From Candidatus Peregrinibacteria bacterium (GTDB taxonomy: Bacteria > Patescibacteriota > Gracilibacteria > UM-FILTER-43-11), in the NCBI GenBank assembly GCA_016699515.1, contig CP064978.1, forward strand, positions 1,274,662 to 1,338,661: DNA of 64,000 bases, written 5' to 3'. The translations under genes were made by a program, and so were the position numbers. Of the stretch, positions 1 to 8,229 are shown piece by piece (within the stretch, counting starts at the first letter, position 1; every line of letters starts with the position of its first letter). The notes below the pieces were generated by a model that saw only the letters and a program-made list of their open reading frames with translations, made no database searches and was not told the origin of the DNA.

Positions 1-270
1 GCTGACGTGATTGTAAAAAAACACGTGCGTGTGGTGCTTTATGGAGCCGAAGGGCAACCCATTAAAGAACGGTTGCTGGCTCACGAGGGCGCAGCGCTGA
101 TTTTGGAGCACTTTAAAGACGGAAATTTTGAAGGCATTGTGCGCCAAACGTTTGAGCTCGCAAAGCCCGAGGATAATGTGGTGATGAGCCCTGCCTGCGC
201 CAGCTTCGATCTGTTTAAAAATGCCAAGGAACGAGGCAAGGAATTTAAGCGGGTTGTGGCCTTGCTATAG
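1..270 (+). CDS. murD: UDP-N-acetylmuramoyl-L-alanine--D-glutamate ligase, C-terminal fragment
   Basis: The reading frame is open from the first base of the window and ends at TAG 268-270, so only about the last 89 residues are present and the gene starts upstream. The segment SPACASFDLFKNAKERGKEF is the characteristic C-terminal Mur-ligase motif of MurD (family consensus SPACASFDxFxxxxxRGxxF). MurD adds D-glutamate to UDP-MurNAc-L-Ala in cytoplasmic peptidoglycan precursor synthesis. Its company with murJ and murC in this window fits a cell-wall gene neighbourhood. No frameshift is visible in the part seen. Confidence 0.9.
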   Translation, partial: ADVIVKKHVRVVLYGAEGQPIKERLLAHEGAALILEHFKDGNFEGIVRQTFELAKPEDNVVMSPACASFDLFKNAKERGKEFKRVVALL

Positions 271-315
271 TCATGCCGCGCCTAAGGAGGGTTGGAGAAA
301 TGCCTTGGGAATTAA

Positions 316-347
316 AAGAAGGCGCGACGACGTCGTCGCGCCTTCTT
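316..347. repeat. Perfect 32-bp palindrome, copy 1 of an element also found inside lysS
   Basis: Positions 316-347 equal their own reverse complement. The core half-site is GGCGCGACGAC followed by its reverse complement, flanked by AAGAA/TTCTT. The 27 bp at 321-347 recur exactly at 38790-38816 inside the lysS coding region. Here it lies between murD and the next promoter and could act as a hairpin terminator for murD, although no T-run follows. Confidence 0.8.
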
Positions 348-368
348 GGTTGATTCCATCGCAAAGGG

Positions 369-400
369 ATCTCTCCCCGCCCCGGGCGGGCGGTCGAGAT
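369..400. repeat. GC-rich interspersed palindrome (CCCGCC..GGCGGG family), copy 1
   Basis: A CCCGCC/GGGCGG core lies inside outer arms ATCTC and GAGAT. The same core recurs at 2297-2311 and 15838-15852, each time with a different but self-complementary outer stem. It resembles REP-like elements in style; no function can be read from sequence. Confidence 0.5.
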
Positions 401-411
401 AACGACTCTTC

Positions 412-439
412 TTGACATTTCTTAAAAACTACCGATAAT
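412..439 (+). promoter_or_regulatory. Sigma-70-type promoter for the 469-756 gene
   Basis: TTGACA at 412-417 and GATAAT at 434-439 are separated by 16 bp. The predicted start near 446 gives a leader of about 22 nt before the ATG at 469. This promoter is the best evidence that the small orphan downstream is a real gene. Confidence 0.65.
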
Positions 440-468
440 ATGACCTTGCCCACTAACCTAATAAGTTT

Positions 469-756
469 ATGACTAGCCCCGAAAGAGAAACTGTTTACGA
501 GCGTGCAGAATACTTTGAAACATCTGAAACTAACTCAGGTCTAGGTTCTGCCGTTGTTGATGTTCGTGGATTGCTTTTTGATGAACTCGAACCTATTCAA
601 GCCGACCAGCCTCTGTCTAGAACTCCCATCGTGGTTCCAGGTATTACATACAAAGAGGAAGGTCCGGTTTCATTGCAAACAGATCCACCCCATTTGGAGA
701 ATCCAGTTTGGGCGCCTAATTCCAACGCATCTGATGCATCAAGTTCTACTGAGTAA
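469..756 (+). CDS. Hypothetical 95-residue acidic protein
   Basis: An ATG start lies about 22 nt downstream of a good TTGACA/GATAAT promoter. The product is acidic and polar, rich in Ser, Glu and Pro, with no signal peptide, membrane helix or cysteine, and I do not recognise a family. Its 3' end overlaps the convergent murJ gene by 18 bp. No Shine-Dalgarno precedes the start, as for most genes here. Support comes from the promoter and the open frame only; function unknown. Confidence 0.55.
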   Translation: MTSPERETVYERAEYFETSETNSGLGSAVVDVRGLLFDELEPIQADQPLSRTPIVVPGITYKEEGPVSLQTDPPHLENPVWAPNSNASDASSSTE

Positions 757-2277
757 TCGATATCCCCCAAAATACACCCCCATGCCGGTGGCAAGGTAGG
801 CGAGCAAAATGAGGGTTTGGGTGGTAACGGACCCGGACATTGGGAGATTTTCTTTAAGAATCCACACCACAAGGCCCATTAAAATTGATAGAATGAGGGT
901 TTTGAGGGTTTTTTGAAGTGAAAGGAGGGTTTCCCCGGTTAGGCGTTCTAAAAAGCGCAATAAGAGCTTAAAATTAAGAATCGTACCCAGGGTGAATCCG
1001 AGGGCGATTCCTTCAACCCCCCAGTCGAAGGCGAACACAAGGAACAAACTGGCTGTAATGCTCACAAGCGCCCCCAGGGCGGCCGAAAGTACGGGGGTTT
1101 TGGTATCGTGATAAGCATAAAACCCGCGGGCGAGCAGGGGAATGAGCGATTGGGCGAAGAGCGAAATGAGTAACAAGCCCAACACTTGTCCGGTGAGCGC
1201 AACGTCGGATTCTGTGAATTTACCGTGGCCCAGCAAAAACCAAATCACTTCGTAGCGCAGCACCCACAGCCCGACCGTGGCGGGGAGGATGAGAAATAGA
1301 ATTTGATTCATCACGCGGCGGATTTCGGCGGCAAAGGCTTTGGGAGTGGGTTCGGCGGCGAGCTCGGCCAAGGTGGCGAACGACGTGATGGCCAGCGACA
1401 GGCCAATCATTCCCAGCGGTAGGGCTTGAAGATTATCGGCTAAGTAGAATACGGTGATCGATCCCGTGGCCAAAAAACTGGCGATGGCCGTGTTGACGAT
1501 CAGCATCAGCTGGTTGAGCGATAGACCAACCACCCGTGGACCCATGAGCTTAAAGGCCTTGCGTACGTCGGAACGGTTGGCGCCGAGCATCCAATAATGC
1601 CGGTAGCGGACCTGAAAAAGGGCGGGCAGCTGAACGATCAGTTGCAACGCGGCCCCCAAAACGACCCCCCAGGTAACCCCGATCACGCCGTTTTCCGGGG
1701 ACCAATACAAAACCCCGGCGATGATCCCCACATTGTAAAATAGCGGAGCGAGCGAGCGAAAAAAGAAGGTTTTAAAGCTATCCTGAATGCTGATGAGCAC
1801 GGAGGCGATGGCAAAGAGCATGGGCGAAAGCAGCATGATGCGCATGAGTTGCACGGTGAGCTCGAGCTGATCGGCACTGAATCCCCCGGCGATCAGCGGG
1901 GCCAGCCACGGAGCTAAAAGGTATAAAACTCCCGCTAAAATCCCCACGCCAACCAGCATGAGGTGCAGCATGCTGCTGGCGAACTTCCAGGCGTCGGCGA
2001 GCGCGCCGTCTTTTTTGTATTGGGTGAATAGAGGAATAAACGCGGCCGAAATGGTACCGAGGACAAGCAAATTGTAGATGAGATCGGGTACGCGAAAGGC
2101 GGCATAATACACATCCAAATCAAACAGACCGGTTCCCAGCGTTGCGCCAAACGTTTTGGCTAAAAGATGATCGCGAAGTAACCCCAATGCTCGGCTGAGC
2201 AAAGCCGAAACAGCCAAGAGCGCCGCCGGAGGAAATAGTTTTTTAAGTGACATCGCAGGCATTGTAGCGGATCCCAT
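739..2277 (-). CDS. murJ: Lipid II flippase MurJ (MviN family)
   Basis: A 512-residue, highly hydrophobic protein with the MurJ opening (ALLAVSALLSRALGLLRD, then LLAKTFGA) and about 14 predicted membrane segments, close to the family's usual length. MurJ moves lipid II across the cytoplasmic membrane for peptidoglycan assembly. The first ATG gives MGSATMPAM; a start at the later Met (2253, MSLKKLF) is equally plausible and gives a cleaner N-terminus. It ends in TGA, one of the genes showing that UGA is a stop here. The 3' end overlaps the convergent small gene 469-756. An inverted repeat sits immediately upstream of the start. Confidence 0.93.
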   Translation of the reverse strand: MGSATMPAMSLKKLFPPAALLAVSALLSRALGLLRDHLLAKTFGATLGTGLFDLDVYYAAFRVPDLIYNLLVLGTISAAFIPLFTQYKKDGALADAWKFASSMLHLMLVGVGILAGVLYLLAPWLAPLIAGGFSADQLELTVQLMRIMLLSPMLFAIASVLISIQDSFKTFFFRSLAPLFYNVGIIAGVLYWSPENGVIGVTWGVVLGAALQLIVQLPALFQVRYRHYWMLGANRSDVRKAFKLMGPRVVGLSLNQLMLIVNTAIASFLATGSITVFYLADNLQALPLGMIGLSLAITSFATLAELAAEPTPKAFAAEIRRVMNQILFLILPATVGLWVLRYEVIWFLLGHGKFTESDVALTGQVLGLLLISLFAQSLIPLLARGFYAYHDTKTPVLSAALGALVSITASLFLVFAFDWGVEGIALGFTLGTILNFKLLLRFLERLTGETLLSLQKTLKTLILSILMGLVVWILKENLPMSGSVTTQTLILLAYLATGMGVYFGGYRLLSRT

Positions 2278-2322
2278 GCCAGAAGGCGAGATTGGCCCCG
2301 CCTGAGGCGGGCGCCTTCTCTG
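2278..2322. repeat. Compound inverted repeat with CCCGCCTGAGGCGGG core
   Basis: Outer arms CCAGAAGGCG and CGCCTTCTCTGG enclose a perfect CCCGCCTGAGGCGGG palindrome at 2297-2311. It lies directly upstream of the murJ start and belongs to the same family as 369-400 and 15828-15858. Confidence 0.6.
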
Positions 2323-2373
2323 GACATGTATTCACAAATTTGTTATCGTGTAGCCAAATAAAAAATAAATATT

Positions 2374-2622
2374 ATGCTTTCATTTTATCAAACCCCGTTG
2401 GACGTTCTTTATTTGGTACTGACCATTGGATTCGGTACTTTGGTGGTTTTTTTGGCGGTGGCGCTTTTTCATGTGATTGGAATTTTAAAAAATGTGAATC
2501 GAGTGAGTGAAAAGGCCAAGGATACGGTTGATTTGATCAATCACTATCTGTGGCAACCCATTAAAATTTTGTTGATGATTTTAGAAAAAACCAAAGGCTT
2601 TCGAGAAAAAAGTAAAAAATAA
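2374..2622 (+). CDS. Small single-pass membrane protein, hypothetical
   Basis: 82 residues. Residues 10-38 form one strong transmembrane segment (LYLVLTIGFGTLVVFLAVAL), followed by an amphipathic, charged helix and a Lys-rich C-terminus. That topology suggests one membrane helix with a short cytoplasmic coiled tail, loosely like DUF948-type proteins, but I cannot assign a family. An AT-rich leader without Shine-Dalgarno precedes the ATG. It stands alone between murJ and rel. Confidence 0.65.
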   Translation: MLSFYQTPLDVLYLVLTIGFGTLVVFLAVALFHVIGILKNVNRVSEKAKDTVDLINHYLWQPIKILLMILEKTKGFREKSKK

Positions 2623-2683
2623 TTGCAGCTCAACGACGTGAAGATCACGCCCTCGCTCCCACGAATATCGATCTAATTGCTAT

Positions 2684-2711
2684 TTGGGTTTTGAGCGCGC
2701 CATGGTAGAAT
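2684..2711 (+). promoter_or_regulatory. Promoter of rel
   Basis: TTGGGT at 2684-2689 and TAGAAT at 2706-2711 with 16-bp spacing. The predicted start near 2718 gives a leader of about 13 nt before ATG 2731, too short for a normal Shine-Dalgarno region. Confidence 0.5.
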
Positions 2712-2730
2712 GGGTAGATAAATCATACGT

Positions 2731-4881
2731 ATGAATCAGGAAACTGTTATCAACGGGATTATTCGGAAGGCGAAGACCTATTTGCCGCATTTAAACGAAA
2801 AAGGATTTATCGGGCCTATGAGATTGCCAATGAGGCGCACGCAGGCCAGTTTCGCGAATCGGGAGAACCGTACATCACTCATCCCCTGGCGGTGACTGAA
2901 ATTCTTTTGGACCTAAAGCCGGATGAAGATTCGATCGTTACCAGTTTGCTGCACGACGTGCTAGAGGATACCGATATTCCCTTGGAAAGGCTGACCGATG
3001 AGTTTGGTGAAAAGATCACCCCCCTTTTGAAGGGGCTTGAAAAATTGGGAAAGGTGCATTACAGCGGACGTGATCGGCAAATTGAAAATTTGCGTAAAAT
3101 GTTTATGGCCATGGCCAAAGACCTGCGGGTGATTTTGATCAAACTGGCTGACCGTTTGCACAATATGCGCACGTTGGGCTCCTTAAAAAAAGAGGAAAAA
3201 AAGGCGCGCGTCGCCCAAGAAACCCTGGAAATTTATTCGCCGATCGCCGCTCGGTTGGGTATTTATAAAATTAAGGACGAGATGGACGAAATCGGCTTTC
3301 AGTACGTTTTTCCTAAAGAATTTGAACGGATTCAAGAGGAGCTGAAGGAGCTTACCGGCGAACAGGAGAATATCATTCGTAAAGCCAAACATAAGCTGTT
3401 GGGGGCTTTAAAAAAAGAGGGGATCGAGGCTTCGATTGCCGGCCGGGTGAAAAGTAGTTTTAGTATCCACAAAAAACTGAAAAATAAGGGTAAAAATTAC
3501 GTGTCGGAACTGTATGATATTTTTGCGTTACGCATTCTGGTGCCCAACGAAGCCGATTGTTATCGTACTTTGGGAGTGATTCATAAGCTGTGGACCCCCG
3601 TGCCGCGACGTTTTAAAGACTATATTGCCGTTTCGAAGGCGAACGGATATCAAAGCCTGCATACAACCCTGATCGGCCTTTCTGACAGCGGCGGGCACCC
3701 CATGGAAGTTCAGATTCGGACCGAAGATATGAATCGAGTGGCTGAGTTCGGGGTGGCCGCTCACTGGAGCTATAAAGAAGGCTATGCCTTGGAACAGGAG
3801 AAGAAATTGGAGTGGATCAAAAATTTGGTGGAGTTGCATGAGAATCTGAAAAACAATAATGAGGTTATTGAAACGTTGAATGTGGACGTATTTCACGATC
3901 GTATTTTTGTGCTTACTCCCGACGGAGATGTTTATGATCTTCCGCAAAAGGCGACCCCGGTCGATTTTGCTTACTCTGTCCACACGCAAGTGGGGCATTG
4001 CTGCAAGGGTGCCAAGGTAAACGGTAAAATTGTGCCCTTGGACTATGAGTTGAAAAATGGACAGATTGTCGAAATTATCACCAGCAATCAGGAGAATCCA
4101 AACCGTTATTGGCTTTCTTTTGCCGTTACTAACCACGCCATCACCCGCATTAAACAATGGTTTAACAGCCAAGATCACGACAAGTTGTTTGCGATGGGAA
4201 AAGAGCAGCTCAATAAAACCCTACGCCAGCTGAATCAGCCTCTTTTAGACCAAAATTACACGCTCTTTTAAAAACTATTTGGGCGAAAAACTTTCTGTTA
4301 AAGAGCGTGAGCAGTTGATTGAACGAGTGGGCAATGGATCTTTGCAGGCCGTGGATGTTATTAAAAAGGTGTTGTCGGTGAATCAGTTGATGAAACATGC
4401 CGTGCAAGAAAATAAAGTTCGGGCGGTTTTGAACGAAAGTGTGCACCTTGAAAAACCCGATATTCTGATTACCGGGGAAAAAGGGTATAAAACTCAACTG
4501 GCCTCGTGCTGCGCGCCCGCTCCAACGGTGCCGATTATTGGATACATTACGCGTGGGCGGGGAGTGACGATTCATAAAAAAGCATGCCGCGTGCTAAAAG
4601 GCTTGGAAGAAAAACGGCTGATTCGCGCCAATTGGAGCACTGAGAAGGTGCCTCATTATGATGTAATGCTCAAAATTGAGCGGCAGTCGCGTATTGGCTT
4701 GTTAAGAGATGTGGCGGATGTGTTTGCGCGGCTTTCGCTTTCGATCAGCGACATGAGCAATAGCACCAAAGATTCTTTTATGCTCATTGGCACCAGTTTG
4801 GATAGTGTCGATACGCTTACCACCCTCATCACTCATCTGGAGCAGGTGGAAGGAGTGAATGAGGTGAGCGAAATGAGTTAA
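2731..4881 (+). CDS. rel: Bifunctional (p)ppGpp synthetase/hydrolase, RelA/SpoT family (frameshifted)
   Basis: Makes and degrades the stringent-response alarmone. Three frames join into one protein of about 715 residues, the usual length. In order: an N-terminal HD hydrolase domain (AHAGQFRESGEPYITHPLAV, then LLHDVLEDT), a synthetase domain (YDIFALRILV, KANGYQSLHT), a TGS domain (VFDRIFVLTPDGDVYDLP region), and a C-terminal Cys-containing/ACT region (SCCAPAP; VMLKIERQSRIGLLRDVADV). Breaks: near 2811 the ATG-2731 frame loses one base before AYEIANEAH, and at 4266-4271 a TTTTAAAAA tract carries one extra T, ending the first frame at TAA 4269-4271 while the next frame continues KNYLGEKLSVKER. 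Both look like sequencing indels. Hydrolase and synthetase motifs are intact, so I infer a functional enzyme. Confidence 0.9.
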
Positions 4882-4882
4882 T

Positions 4883-4913
4883 AAAAAACGAATGACTGTG
4901 TCATTCGTTTTTT
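4883..4913. terminator. Bidirectional intrinsic terminator between rel and tig
   Basis: A 14-bp stem (AAAAAACGAATGAC / GTCATTCGTTTTTT) with a TGT loop lies between the convergent rel and tig ends. T-runs form on both strands, so it can serve both genes. Confidence 0.85.
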
Positions 4914-4931
4914 AAATTCAAGAGAGTGCTG

Positions 4932-6215
4932 TTACTGCGTTAGCATTGCCATCAGTTGATCGACCATCATTACCCGGCGCAGCTGATCGGCGTTTTTGGG
5001 GTCTGCATAGTATTGATCGATCGCCTCTTTGGCGTTGGGGAATTTTTCGATTTCTTCTTTTATCCGTTCTTGCAGTGCATCGTCACTCACGGTGATCGCT
5101 TCGGCTTGAATGATTTCTTGGATGCCCAAGCGAGCTTTTAGGCGATTTTCGGCACTGGGTCGCAATTCATTTCGCACGTCGTCATTGGATTTTTTAAGAT
5201 GCAATAAATAATCACTCCACTGTAGCCCCTGGCGTTCCACTTGTTTTTTTCGGTCATCGATCATCAAATCGACTTCTTGGTTGATCAAAACCGGTGGTAA
5301 TTCCACCTCGGTGATTTTGACGATTTCTTGAACAATATTTTCTTGATGCTCATTTTCTGTGCGGGTTTCGACTTCTTTTTTCAGATCATTTGCTACGCTT
5401 TCACGAAACGCATCCACCGACTGCTTTTGCCCGGTAATTTGTTCAATCATATTTTCGTCGAGCGTTTGAGGCTCTTTTTCTTCCAATCGATTGAGCTTGA
5501 TTTTAAATTCAACGGTTTTTCCTTGCATCTCTTTAGCGTGATAATCGGCAGGGAACGTGATTTTAAAGCTTTTTTCTTCTTCTACTTTAAGCCCGACCAC
5601 TTCGGCTTCGAATCCCGGAATCATGGTATTGGAACCCAAAATAACCGGATGATTTTTGCTGGACGTATTGGGGATCATCTCTCCTTTTTCGTCGAACCCG
5701 TCGAACTTTAGCTCGGCCCGATCACCCATTTTTGCTGCGCGCTCAACATCTTTCCAGGTGGCAAATCGCTGCATAACCAATTCAATTTTTTCGTCTACCT
5801 GTTTATCGTCGACGGCGATTTCAGCCTTTTTGACTTTAATTTTTTTGTAATCGCCCATTTTGGCAGTGGGCATGACACTTACTTTCGCTACATATACGAA
5901 CGATTCTTCGTCGGTTTCGGGGGTGTTTTTTACCTCGATGGCCGGTGGCTCCAGCACCGACAAATGATGCTCCATGACCGCTTTGGGATAGGTGGCGATG
6001 AATGCCTGCTCCAGCGTTTCGTTTTTGATGGCCTGTGGGCTGATTTTTTCACGCAAAATCGCCTCGGGAACGTGCCCCACTCGGAATCCGTCCACTTTGG
6101 CGTTCTTGCGTATTTCCTCCATAGCCTTTTGTTCGCATGATTTAAAAAGGGTGTGGGGCACTGTAATGGTCATTTCGACTTGAGAATTCGGTAGGTTTTT
6201 TAGTTCAACGTTCAT
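4932..6215 (-). CDS. tig: Trigger factor (ribosome-associated chaperone, peptidyl-prolyl isomerase)
   Basis: About 427 residues, the family's normal size. The N-terminal ribosome-binding domain has the signature GFRVGHVPE (consensus GFRxGxxP). A central FKBP-type domain (near residues 150-245; GDRAELKFDGF) and the helical C-terminal substrate-binding domain follow. It binds nascent chains at the ribosome exit. The frame opens at TTG 6224, but ATG 6215 (MNVELKNLPNSQVEM) matches the family start, so I use it. It lies downstream of the TPR lipoprotein on the same strand, with a gap of about 48 bp. Confidence 0.94.
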   Translation of the reverse strand: MNVELKNLPNSQVEMTITVPHTLFKSCEQKAMEEIRKNAKVDGFRVGHVPEAILREKISPQAIKNETLEQAFIATYPKAVMEHHLSVLEPPAIEVKNTPETDEESFVYVAKVSVMPTAKMGDYKKIKVKKAEIAVDDKQVDEKIELVMQRFATWKDVERAAKMGDRAELKFDGFDEKGEMIPNTSSKNHPVILGSNTMIPGFEAEVVGLKVEEEKSFKITFPADYHAKEMQGKTVEFKIKLNRLEEKEPQTLDENMIEQITGQKQSVDAFRESVANDLKKEVETRTENEHQENIVQEIVKITEVELPPVLINQEVDLMIDDRKKQVERQGLQWSDYLLHLKKSNDDVRNELRPSAENRLKARLGIQEIIQAEAITVSDDALQERIKEEIEKFPNAKEAIDQYYADPKNADQLRRVMMVDQLMAMLTQ

Positions 6216-6263
6216 GGAAAACAAAATTAGAGTTATTAAAATAGTGAATTGGTTTCAGTCGAG

Positions 6264-6805
6264 CTATTTGGACTGACGTAGTGTGCTAAGCAATTGTTCT
6301 AAACGAGGATCGGTTCCTCCGCCATTTTTTGCCATTCAGTCACGTAGAATTCGGCTTTTTTAAGGTCGCGTTTTTGTTCAGCGTACACCCATGCAACCTG
6401 GTTGTAATATTTGGTTGAGTGGAACATTTCTACCACATTCAAATATTGTGCAATGGCTTTGTCGGCCAATTGGGCTTGTTGATATACGTTGGCCAAATTC
6501 ACCTCAATCGCTTCGGAACGGGGATAGATTTTACGGGCTTCTTCGTACGTTTTGGCCGCTTTCTTTAGATTTCCCAAGCTCTCATAGGCTCGTGCAATTT
6601 CGATCCAGTAAAACAAGGCCTCTTCGGTGTCCTCGCTGATTCCCTCTAGGGCGCCGCTTTCGAGTGTGGTGCGGTTGGTGATAATTTGCTTTTCTAGCGC
6701 TGTTTTTTCTTCTGGGGTTAAATTGACCGGTTTTTGCCATTCTGCGTTACAGGCCGTTAATAACATCAGCGCAACGAGCGCTATGAGGATGGATCGGATT
6801 TTCAT
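6264..6805 (-). CDS. TPR-repeat lipoprotein (frameshifted near its C-terminus)
   Basis: A signal peptide with lipobox LLTAC (Cys at residue 19) predicts a lipoprotein. Residues about 65-165 hold tetratricopeptide-like helices (ARAYESLGNLKKAAKTYEEA; VNLANVYQQAQLADKAIAQY), usually protein-interaction scaffolds. The uninterrupted frame stops at 6299. Adding one A to the A-run at about 6327-6332 gives a more natural C-terminus (NGGGTDPRLEQLLSTLRQSK) ending at TAG 6264-6266. I infer a one-base deletion in the data. The partner is unknown. Confidence 0.75.
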
Positions 6806-6888
6806 TTTCTGGTTCAGTTAAAAATTAGAGGAGATAAGTGAGGACGAACTTATGTTGATTAGGGGCCCGTAGATTAGCATTCTGCTGG

Positions 6889-8091
6889 CTACTTATCAAG
6901 AAAATACTGTACTCGATCTATGCCTTGACTGAGCGCGGGACATATTTTTGCCAAACGCATGCTTTCAATACAGCCGCTCTGACGCGTTTTAATCATAAAG
7001 GGGATCTTATATGCCAATAATTTTAATTCGCGCTCAGAAAGGGCGTTATTTGCGTTCTGTTGACCCAGCTGTTGTTCCAAATACGCGACGTGCACCTTGG
7101 ACGCCAAGCAGTCGTCTTTGAGTGCTGATTCGCCCTGACATTTAATGGCCTTACGGATGGAATGATAATTGAGCTCAAGCAACATTTTGCTTCTTTCTTC
7201 CTCGGAAAGGGTGGGAGCGGCTGGATCGGGAGTTTCGGTGGGTTCTGTGGGAGTCGTGGGCTCTTCGGGGAGCGTAGGCTCTGTGGGCTCTTCATTTTGA
7301 CCTTGATCCATTTGCGTTAGATCAACCACTACCGACACCACTTCACTCTGGTTGCGAATGTCGTTGGTAATGAGTTGATAGGTGATTGTTTTGGCTCCTG
7401 TGGGGATGTTTTGATCGGTGTAGGTGGTTAATAGCCGATTGTTCAATAGAACCTCCGGATTGGTCTGCTGGTCAACCAGCCTTTGCAACTTTACTCCGGC
7501 CAAATCCCAATCGGGAGGATTCTTCCAGGTGAGTTCAACCTTTGTGTGGTCCGCGGATACGGTGGCCACGGCTTCGTACACTGGGTACGGTGGCACCAAA
7601 TCGGTGGTTTGCGCCTCTTTTACTTTATAACCATTGATGTCAACGGACTCGAGTGCACCATCGCCATTTAAGTCCATTCCCAAATACCGATACCCGAATG
7701 CATCTTCATAGGTACGCATTTCTAGACCAACGATGTTCATTTCGTCCCCCGCTTCAAAGGCGGCCAAAACCGGCAAGGTTATCACCGTGAGATCTTCGGA
7801 GTAGGATGGGATGATTTGACTGTCGACGTAGCCTTTTTCTACCGCCGATCCCGACACGGCCAGCGTTGCCACTCGGTTCCACAAGATTTCGTCGTTTCCG
7901 TCTTGGGGGATGAGCAAGCGCACACCATATTCGGGCTTTATTTCGTTGGCGGCCGTGGCCCGGATAGTGACCATGGGCAACATTCCAATGCGATTCTGAT
8001 CAAAAATAGACGAGTCGATTGAATTCAAGTTCGCCGCGTGCGCCGCAGGCATTCCCACAAGCATCAACAAGGCAACGATCAGTTTTTTCAT
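6889..8091 (-). CDS. Exported protein with fibronectin-III-like domain and calcium-loop motif, hypothetical
   Basis: 400 residues with a clear signal peptide (KKLIVALLMLVGMPAAHA). A cohesin-like N-terminal beta region ends in an EF-hand-like loop (DLNGDGALESVD, near residue 140). A fibronectin-type-III-like domain follows (TVSADHTKVELTWKNPPDWD), then a Pro/Thr/Glu linker (about 265-300). The C-terminal helical domain has four cysteines that could form two disulfides. No SLH or sortase signal is seen, so it is probably secreted or periplasmic. It lies downstream of the large SLH protein on the same strand, beyond a terminator. Confidence 0.7.
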   Translation of the reverse strand: MKKLIVALLMLVGMPAAHAANLNSIDSSIFDQNRIGMLPMVTIRATAANEIKPEYGVRLLIPQDGNDEILWNRVATLAVSGSAVEKGYVDSQIIPSYSEDLTVITLPVLAAFEAGDEMNIVGLEMRTYEDAFGYRYLGMDLNGDGALESVDINGYKVKEAQTTDLVPPYPVYEAVATVSADHTKVELTWKNPPDWDLAGVKLQRLVDQQTNPEVLLNNRLLTTYTDQNIPTGAKTITYQLITNDIRNQSEVVSVVVDLTQMDQGQNEEPTEPTLPEEPTTPTEPTETPDPAAPTLSEEERSKMLLELNYHSIRKAIKCQGESALKDDCLASKVHVAYLEQQLGQQNANNALSERELKLLAYKIPFMIKTRQSGCIESMRLAKICPALSQGIDRVQYFLDK

Positions 8092-8150
8092 AATTCAAGG
8101 GTTAAGGTTGTTCCATTTTAGCATAGTTTTCTATTTTTTGGGTTTACAAA

Positions 8151-8178
8151 AAGCCCCCCGGAATACTCCGGGGGGCTT
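8151..8178 (-). terminator. Strong intrinsic terminator of the SLH surface-protein gene
   Basis: A 12-bp GC-rich stem (AAGCCCCCCGGA / TCCGGGGGGCTT, loop 8163-8166). Read on the minus strand it is followed by a T-run, as expected for a terminator directly downstream of the 8230-12935 gene. Confidence 0.85.
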
Positions 8179-8229
8179 AAAAATGGTCGAACTATTTTTA
8201 GTGACTTAACTCTAGTGAGTTTTCACGGC

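Noticed and set aside
271..453. Minus-strand open frame of 60 codons downstream of murD
   Set aside because: It is mainly a translation of two palindromes (including EGATTSSR); no promoter or family support.
3528..4178. Long minus-strand frame inside rel
   Set aside because: It is a shadow of the conserved rel coding strand; no recognisable product.
4262..4285. Programmed ribosomal frameshift in rel at the TTTTAAAAA tract
   Set aside because: A slippery tract is present, but rel has another break near 2811 and many unrelated housekeeping genes have similar one-base breaks, so a sequencing indel is simpler.
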